This document shows positions 23,379 to 28,215 of a stretch of 28,215 bases of DNA, piece after piece. The DNA is from JAPLKB01 sp964532465 (lineage in GTDB: Bacteria > Desulfobacterota > Syntrophorhabdia > Syntrophorhabdales > Syntrophorhabdaceae): assembly GCA_964532465.1 (NCBI GenBank), contig CAZHHX010000053.1, forward strand, positions 1 through 28,215, read 5' to 3'. The notes beneath the pieces are model-generated. The model was not told the origin of the DNA. It saw only the letters and a program-made list of their open reading frames with translations, and did no database searches. Made by a program: the position numbers and the translations under genes. Within the stretch, counting starts at the first letter, position 1. Each line of letters opens with the position of its first letter.

Positions 23379-24469
23379 ATCCAGTCTCCTTTTTTCATTG
23401 CCATTTGACTGTATTCTCTGATTTGTTTCAACGACATGGATTCAGATGCTTTCTGCCCGCTATGCCAGGATTTATACCAGTCTACAGTCCAATCAATAGA
23501 GGAAGAGCTATCCAGAACCGGTTGCCATTTCAGTTCAGATGTCGCTTTATCAATACTTAAACGCAAAAAGTGTGCCTCATGAGGCGCCTTTTCATTGGTA
23601 TTCGGTATATAAATACTGCCTTCCCCCCAAGCAGTGATGAACCGTTCGGCAAGCTCCCGCACTGTAATCTGATCAGATGTTTGAGGTCCTAAATTCCAAA
23701 CACCACTGAATTTATCAGGATTTTCCCAAAGACGCTCTGCAATGAGGAGGTAACCTGAAAGAGGATCAAGAACATGCTGCCAGGGTCTTGTGGCTTTCGG
23801 GTTTCTCACGACAATCGGTTCGCTTTTTGACAGCGCGCGGACACAATCTGGAATGATTCTATCTTTTGCCCAATCGCCGCCGCCAATAACGTTTCCTGCC
23901 CGGGCTGTGGCAAAGCCAAGATGGGTACCACGTCCCTTTGGGGTAAAATAAGATCGGTAATAGGCTGAACAGATAATTTCCGTGGCACCCTTGCTGGCAC
24001 TGTATGGGTCATTACCACCCAACGGGTCGTTTTCCCTGTAACCCCAGACCCACTCCTTGTTTTCGTAGCATTTGTCGGACGTGACAACAACAACCGTTTT
24101 GACTGTAGGACAATGTCGGATTGTTTCCAGAACATTAACCGTACCGCCAATATTCGTATCAAAAGTAGTTTTCGGATCATCGTATGAATCCCGCACTATA
24201 GCCTGGGCAGCTAGATGAAAGATGATTTCTGGTTTTGCAATATCAACTACATGCTTTAATGCTTTGATATCACGAATATCACTTTCGATGTGACGAACAA
24301 GGCCTTTGAGCCCGATGATTTTAAAATGAGAGGGTTCGGTATTCGGCGGCAATGCCAGACCGGTGACATTAGCCCCTAATTCGTGAAGCCATAACGCAAG
24401 CCACGAACCCTTAAAGCCTGTATGGCCTGTGATAAGAACACGTTTCCCTATGTAAAATCCACCAAACAT
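23375..24469 (-). CDS. rfbG: CDP-glucose 4,6-dehydratase
   Basis: 364 aa from the chosen ATG. This extended SDR converts CDP-glucose to CDP-4-keto-6-deoxyglucose. The dinucleotide loop is ITGHTGFKGSWLALWL, the catalytic Thr/Asp region is VVVTSDKCYENKEW, and the Tyr-x3-Lys pair lies in DPYSASKGATEI. TRPWQHVLDPLSGYL and GVWNLGP are typical of RfbG/AscB. The start at 24469 has AAGGAA 6 nt upstream; an in-frame GTG at 24511 would overlap the rfbH stop but has no such site. The gene sits between rfbH and rfbF, so the three act as one pathway unit. Confidence 0.95.
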   Translation of the reverse strand: MFGGFYIGKRVLITGHTGFKGSWLALWLHELGANVTGLALPPNTEPSHFKIIGLKGLVRHIESDIRDIKALKHVVDIAKPEIIFHLAAQAIVRDSYDDPKTTFDTNIGGTVNVLETIRHCPTVKTVVVVTSDKCYENKEWVWGYRENDPLGGNDPYSASKGATEIICSAYYRSYFTPKGRGTHLGFATARAGNVIGGGDWAKDRIIPDCVRALSKSEPIVVRNPKATRPWQHVLDPLSGYLLIAERLWENPDKFSGVWNLGPQTSDQITVRELAERFITAWGEGSIYIPNTNEKAPHEAHFLRLSIDKATSELKWQPVLDSSSSIDWTVDWYKSWHSGQKASESMSLKQIREYSQMAMKKGDWI

Positions 24470-24475
24470 TTGCCG

Positions 24476-24481
24476 TTCCTT
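24476..24481 (-). promoter_or_regulatory. Ribosome binding site deciding the rfbG start
   Basis: AAGGAA on the minus strand, 6 nt before ATG 24469. It favours that start over the GTG 42 nt upstream. Confidence 0.6.
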
Positions 24482-24507
24482 TTTAGCTTGCTTTGTCACT
24501 GCGTTTC

Positions 24508-25833
24508 TCACAACGACAGAAACCTCTCTACAATATCTATGGTATAGGCAATCTGTTCTTTACCGATACCAGGATATGTCCCCAAGAAAAAGGTATCGTT
24601 CATGATGCGGTCCGTGTTTGGCAGATTTCCAAACTTACGGTAAATAATTTTTTTATATGCTGGCTGTTTAAGTAGGTTACCTCCAAAGAGATTTCTTGTT
24701 TCAATGAGATGTTCGTTAAGATAAGCTGTAAGGTCGTTTCTTGTAAATGCAGTTTTTTCACTTCGAAGGGTTAACGGAAAAGCGAACCATGCTGGATTGG
24801 AGTTTTGTGTTGCTTCAGGTAAAATGAAATAATCCTCAAATTTTCTAAAACCTTTTAGCCACAGTTGGAAATTTGCCCGGCGTATTTGACAAAACTGGTT
24901 TAACTTCTTCAGTTGTTCAACACCAATGGCGGCCTGGAATTCCGTTGCTTTCAGGTTGTATCCAATATGAGAATAAACATATTTATGATCATATCCAAAT
25001 GGCAATTCTCCGTGCTGTCCGGAAAACCTTTTTCCGCAACGGTTGTTTTGCCCTGGCCCACAAAAGCAATCTCTCCCCCAGGCTTTGAGAGAACTAACGA
25101 TCTTTGCCAGTGTATCATCTGATGTGAGCACAGCGCCGCCTTCACCAAGCGTAATATGGTGTGCAGGATAAAAGGAGCAGGTAGCGAGATGTCCGAAAGA
25201 ACCAGTTGGTTTATTTTTATATGTTGAGCCCAGCGCATCACAATTATCTTCGATGACGAAGAGGTTGTGCATTTGCGCAATGGACAAAACGTCATCGAGG
25301 TTAAAAGGGTTACCAAGAGTGTGGGCAACAAAAATGGCGCGCGTTTTTGGGCTTAAAGCTCCCACTAAATCTGCTGTATTGATATTATAACCTGGTATAT
25401 CAACGTCCACAAACACAGGAATAAGACCATTTTGGATTATCGGACTAACAGTGGTTGGAAAACCTGCCGCAACTGTTATAACCTCGTCTCCAGGATTCAG
25501 CCGCCGGCTGCCAAGAAGGTTTGAAGTTAAAGCAGTTATAGATAAAAGATTTGCCGATGAGCCTGAATTAACCAGTAAGGCGTATTTTGTCCCTACTGTT
25601 TTTGCAAGATCGTTTTCAAAACGAGCAGTGAAATGCCCCTCTGTCAGCCAAAAATCGAGCGATGCCTCCACAGCGGCTCGCATCTCTTTTTCATCATATA
25701 TGCGGCCTGCGTAATGAATAGGTGTTTTGCCTGGAATGAACTTTTTTTCAATAGTCCTAACCCGATGGAAATTTCCTACCAGGTCAAATATCTGTTTTTT
25801 TAGAAGGGTACTTTTTTCCTGATTATCAGACAT
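24508..25833 (-). CDS. rfbH: CDP-4-keto-6-deoxyglucose-3-dehydrase (E1, PMP and [2Fe-2S] dependent)
   Basis: 441 aa. This DegT/DnrJ-fold enzyme removes the C-3 hydroxyl of CDP-4-keto-6-deoxyglucose. Two diagnostic features are present. The PLP-binding Lys of aminotransferases is replaced by His (His225 in PAHHITLGEGG, equivalent to His220 of Yersinia E1). The unusual cluster motif C-X57-C-X1-C-X7-C is exact: Cys198, Cys256, Cys258, Cys266. It is thus a true E1 rather than an aminotransferase. The E3 reductase partner (AscD/RfbI) is not in the window. ATG 25833 aligns with family N-termini; a GTG 21 nt upstream is rejected. No clear Shine-Dalgarno is visible, and a sigma-54-like site lies directly upstream. 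Confidence 0.95.
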   Translation of the reverse strand: MSDNQEKSTLLKKQIFDLVGNFHRVRTIEKKFIPGKTPIHYAGRIYDEKEMRAAVEASLDFWLTEGHFTARFENDLAKTVGTKYALLVNSGSSANLLSITALTSNLLGSRRLNPGDEVITVAAGFPTTVSPIIQNGLIPVFVDVDIPGYNINTADLVGALSPKTRAIFVAHTLGNPFNLDDVLSIAQMHNLFVIEDNCDALGSTYKNKPTGSFGHLATCSFYPAHHITLGEGGAVLTSDDTLAKIVSSLKAWGRDCFCGPGQNNRCGKRFSGQHGELPFGYDHKYVYSHIGYNLKATEFQAAIGVEQLKKLNQFCQIRRANFQLWLKGFRKFEDYFILPEATQNSNPAWFAFPLTLRSEKTAFTRNDLTAYLNEHLIETRNLFGGNLLKQPAYKKIIYRKFGNLPNTDRIMNDTFFLGTYPGIGKEQIAYTIDIVERFLSL

Positions 25834-25844
25834 GATAAATAATA

Positions 25845-25860
25845 TGCAATACACATGCCA
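25845..25860 (-). promoter_or_regulatory. Sigma-54 (-24/-12) promoter-like site before rfbH
   Basis: Minus strand TGGCATGTGTATTGCA fits TGGCAYG-N4-TTGCW with exact spacing. The GG and GC pairs are intact. The predicted start site would fall at about 25834, one base before the rfbH ATG, so either the mRNA is leaderless or the match is fortuitous. Confidence 0.45.
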
Positions 25861-25913
25861 TAATATTTATCTTGGGGGGATATAGGGCGGTTTAAAAGTA
25901 TAAGGGTTTCTAG

Positions 25914-26336
25914 TCATATTTTTAGAAAGGAAGGTCTAACTGTCTGTTCTTGGTTAGATTGCTTACGCTTTTCCTTTTCATAGGCTCCTTCAAAGCCCTC
26001 TTTTATCTTCAATAGCAAAGCCTTGCATTCATCAAGGCCTTTTACGTCAAGGTTAAACTGGACGCTTCTCAGACGTCTGATAAGATAGTTATACAAGCTT
26101 GAAAGATTTCTCGGTATCTCTCCATAAGAATGATCGAGTGAACTGTCAAGGATTTCAATCGCTGTGGTGATTTTTGACAGTTCACGGTCTTTCACGAGAT
26201 AGTCCTGATTTTCTATGGCATGTTTTACAATTTCTATTTTTTCCAAAAGAATTTGATAAACTTTGAGCAGTACCTTCGGCTTATCATCAATATTTACGCT
26301 TCTTTCAACATTGCGGTAGGCTTCGTACGGGTTCAT
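25914..26336 (-). CDS. fliS: Flagellar export chaperone FliS
   Basis: 140 aa. FliS binds the C-terminus of newly made flagellin and keeps it unfolded for export. The family pattern is clear: MNPYEAYRNVE at the N-terminus, a helix with KPKVLLKVYQILLEKIEIV, then EILDSSLDHSYGEIPRNLSSL and YNYLIRRL. The C-terminal tail (about 120-140) is charged and slightly long. AAAGGAG lies 5 nt before the ATG, and the gene starts 19 nt after fliD, so fliD-fliS form an operon as in many bacteria. About 80 nt without a recognised gene, holding only the sigma-54-like site, separate it from rfbH. Confidence 0.93.
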   Translation of the reverse strand: MNPYEAYRNVERSVNIDDKPKVLLKVYQILLEKIEIVKHAIENQDYLVKDRELSKITTAIEILDSSLDHSYGEIPRNLSSLYNYLIRRLRSVQFNLDVKGLDECKALLLKIKEGFEGAYEKEKRKQSNQEQTVRPSFLKI

Positions 26337-26355
26337 CTATTCTCCTTTTGGACAA

Positions 26356-28194
26356 TTACCAGGTCTGTTTCCTGGCATCAGATGTATTAGTTAGGAACGT
26401 CTTTAAGGTATTAGATTGGCTGATAAGCGACTCAAGAGCATTGTACCTTTTCCTCATCAGGTCCGCCTGTCGTTCAAACCGCTCATCCATTTCTGCAAGC
26501 CTGGTGTTGAGGCTTGTTATCTCGTTCTGGATTGTCTGTGTAATATCCTTAAGGGTCCCCGTATAAGGGTCTACATAGACATTCATCTTGTCGTACAGTG
26601 ATGTGCCGAAATTCTTGAGAAGGTTTACCACATCCGTCCTGTTGTTCAAGAGAGCTTTTTTGAGGGCATCAGTGTCCATGCTAATCGTGCCGTCGCTCGC
26701 AAAGGTTATACCCGCGGAGGAGAGGTTTTTATAAAGAGTATTGCTGCTTGTCTCGGCAAACAGCGCATCGGTAATGCTGTCTTTAATCGAAGAAAGGTTT
26801 ACATCGCCGAGCAGGGCCTTGGAATCTGTGGCGCTGTATGTATTCTGTTGTTTTATGGCAGTAAGTATATCGCTGATACCCCCGAGATACGTAGTAAGTT
26901 TATCAATTAGCGTATCGTTGTCTGCTAAAATTTTGACCTGTATGGGCGTGGCAACGGCAGTTGTGCTCGCCAGGTTGAGTGTTACACCTTCTATTGCGCT
27001 TGTCACAGCATTGGAACTTGATGTGATAGAAAAGCCGTCTACCTTCAGGGAGGCATTTTGGCCCGCTGTTATCGTATTCTTCCTTGTCCCCTCAAGTATG
27101 CCGAGTGTCTCCAATACATTGTTCTGATCAGTCAGGTCCGACAGGCCCACATTCGTTAACTTCAACTTGTAGGTCGTAACATAGTCGTCGTCGGTAACAC
27201 TCACAACAGATGCCACGGTCCCCGTAGGGGGATCCAGGTTTATGGCAGCGGCAATGGAATTAAGGGTAGCAGTGGAAAGGTTAATTGCATAGCTCTTATC
27301 CTTTATCGTCACCAAACCAGACTGAGGATCAGTGAGTCCAAGGAGTGCGCTGATCGTTTTGTTGGGAGTTGCATCCTCATCTTCACTGTATCTATAGGTG
27401 TCGCTTAACGCATCCGAACCGGAGGCATGGGCAAGCTGTTCCGTGCCTGTATGGATTGTAAGCTGTTCCAGCACAGTCGAGTTGTTCCCGTTTTTTAAGG
27501 ACATGCCATCTGCGCCCTCTGCGTCTGACTGGAGTGTAAGCCGGTATTCGGTGTCGGAAATACCGATGATTGCCGCTGTAACGCCAGAACCTACGCTGTT
27601 TATCTTTGTCATAACCCCGGCAAGGGTATCAGTGGCAAGTATGCTGACAGCTTTGTTGTTTATCACGAGACTGCCCCCCGTAAAACTCGGATTAAGAACA
27701 TTCAGGGCCGTATTTTTTGAGTTAAATACATCGGAGTTTACCTTTTCAGCCTTTGCAAGGGCAGAAACCTCCACCGAGTACGTACCGGGACCGGCTGCAG
27801 CATCCACAGCAACATTCATAACGTCGGCAGTTTTTACCTCCGAATTCGCACAGTAAAGAGAAGAGTAGAAAAGCTTGTAGCCATCATCGGAATTGAACTT
27901 GTCCGTATCGTTTATCAGCGTGGTCAATGCAGAAAGGGATGTATTAAATGACTGCCAGGCGGTAAGCTTGTTCTGATAGTCTGTTTTGCTCCTCGTATAA
28001 GGAGCCTGATTAGCCGCTTTCTTGGCGGCGATTGTTTTCTCAACAAGGGTTTCCCAGTCTACGCCGCTTGTTAAACCGGCGCTTTGAAAACTTTTGCTGG
28101 TATTGCCAACACCAGCACTGCCAGTACTGGTGTTGGTTGTGGTACTGGCAGTGCTGGTGTTGGTAGTGCTACTAATCGCTGTAGTATCGGCCAT
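26356..28194 (-). CDS. fliD: Flagellar filament cap protein FliD (hook-associated protein 2)
   Basis: 612 aa. FliD caps the growing filament and helps flagellin fold as it emerges. After a Thr/Ser/Asn-rich leader (about 1-35) come the N-terminal family segment with LTSGVDWETLVEKTIAAKK and a coiled region. A long beta-rich central part (about 90-420) contains repeated D2/D3-type motifs, such as AGVMTKINSVGSGVTAAI. The C-terminal domain ends in helical heptads (LNTRLAEMDERFERQADLMR) and LKTFL. The leader is longer and lower in complexity than in most FliD proteins, and its DNA contains a perfect 22-bp inverted repeat. AAGG lies about 10 nt before the ATG; the promoter is outside the window. Confidence 0.95.
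   Translation of the reverse strand: MADTTAISSTTNTSTASTTTNTSTGSAGVGNTSKSFQSAGLTSGVDWETLVEKTIAAKKAANQAPYTRSKTDYQNKLTAWQSFNTSLSALTTLINDTDKFNSDDGYKLFYSSLYCANSEVKTADVMNVAVDAAAGPGTYSVEVSALAKAEKVNSDVFNSKNTALNVLNPSFTGGSLVINNKAVSILATDTLAGVMTKINSVGSGVTAAIIGISDTEYRLTLQSDAEGADGMSLKNGNNSTVLEQLTIHTGTEQLAHASGSDALSDTYRYSEDEDATPNKTISALLGLTDPQSGLVTIKDKSYAINLSTATLNSIAAAINLDPPTGTVASVVSVTDDDYVTTYKLKLTNVGLSDLTDQNNVLETLGILEGTRKNTITAGQNASLKVDGFSITSSSNAVTSAIEGVTLNLASTTAVATPIQVKILADNDTLIDKLTTYLGGISDILTAIKQQNTYSATDSKALLGDVNLSSIKDSITDALFAETSSNTLYKNLSSAGITFASDGTISMDTDALKKALLNNRTDVVNLLKNFGTSLYDKMNVYVDPYTGTLKDITQTIQNEITSLNTRLAEMDERFERQADLMRKRYNALESLISQSNTLKTFLTNTSDARKQTW
28106..28163. repeat. Perfect 22-bp inverted repeat within the 5' end of fliD
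   Basis: The arms at 28106-28127 and 28142-28163 are exact reverse complements, separated by a 14-base spacer. A shorter direct repeat (CTGGTGTTGG) recurs in the spacer side and the right arm. The repeat encodes part of the NTST/ASTTT low-complexity leader of FliD and starts about 31 nt downstream of the start codon. Confidence 0.95.
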
Positions 28195-28215
28195 ATGATC
28201 ACACCTTGTTATTTA

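Noticed and set aside
24508..25833. DegT/DnrJ aminotransferase making an amino sugar
   Set aside because: The PLP lysine is replaced by His and the E1 iron-sulfur cysteine spacing is exact, so it is a 3-dehydrase.
27398..27856. 152-codon plus-strand open frame opposite fliD, and similar long plus-strand frames at 161-637 and 26741-27127
   Set aside because: They lie wholly opposite well-identified genes, have low-complexity compositions, and follow from the codon bias of the minus-strand genes.
28106..28163. Inverted repeat as a transcription terminator or mobile-element end
   Set aside because: It lies inside the fliD reading frame near its start, has no following T-run, and there is no transposase or target duplication nearby.
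1..28215. CRISPR arrays, tRNA or rRNA genes, insertion sequences, integrase or attachment sites
   Set aside because: I looked for regularly spaced repeats, tRNA-like cloverleaf segments and transposase or integrase motifs and saw none. Coding density leaves almost no room for them.

Overview
This 28.2 kb window is a flagellar region from a Gram-negative, flagellated bacterium. I favour Desulfobacterota (former Deltaproteobacteria) or Nitrospirota: a FlgM-associated protein of the type found in Desulfovibrio sits beside response regulators, a PilZ protein and motAB. No phylogenetic marker is present, so this is a weak inference. Every gene I accept lies on the minus strand, so transcription runs from high to low coordinates. 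Coding density is very high and many neighbouring genes overlap by 4 nt (ATGA).

In transcription order the layout is: (1) fliD (filament cap) and fliS (flagellin chaperone), 28194-25914. (2) rfbH-rfbG-rfbF, 25833-22599, the CDP-glucose to CDP-4-keto-3,6-dideoxyhexose pathway. (3) A small unrecognised ORF, then neuB, neuC and a stand-alone CBS protein, 22579-19834, a nonulosonic (sialic or legionaminic acid-like) module. (4) A thiamine-diphosphate enzyme of the acetolactate-synthase fold, an NAD-dependent epimerase and two tandem zinc-binding C-methyltransferase-like proteins, 19830-14842. (5) A tightly coupled set that I could not match to any described pathway: radical SAM protein, YqhD-like alcohol dehydrogenase, radical SAM/SPASM protein, Cys-rich TIGR04076-like protein and a divergent PurH-like formyltransferase, 14814-9532. 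(6) A giant 1515-aa fusion with glycosyltransferase, TPR, acetyltransferase, methyltransferase, second glycosyltransferase and second TPR regions, 9395-4848. (7) A FliT-like small protein, then a motility-control operon (FlgM-associated protein, response regulator, response regulator-GAF-HD-GYP, PilZ, MotA, MotB), 4768-58, headed by a very good sigma-28 promoter match.

The simplest reading is a flagellin glycosylation island inserted between the filament cap/chaperone genes and the motor/c-di-GMP genes. The sugar genes would make one or more unusual activated sugars: a 3,6-dideoxyhexose that may be carbon-branched by the TPP enzyme, a nonulosonic acid, and a product of the radical SAM/PurH-like set. 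The giant fused transferase would attach and decorate them, its TPR regions perhaps recognising flagellin. No flagellin, Maf transferase, CMP-sugar synthetase or E3 reductase is in view, so the pathways are incomplete here.

The sugar island is compositionally mosaic. Hand-counted 60-base samples give about 25-32% GC in the neuB and methyltransferase genes, against about 48% in rfbF and the PurH-like gene and 55% in fliD, which suggests assembly from several sources. The most novel candidate is the radical SAM / alcohol dehydrogenase / radical SAM / TIGR04076 / PurH-like set feeding a glycan pathway.
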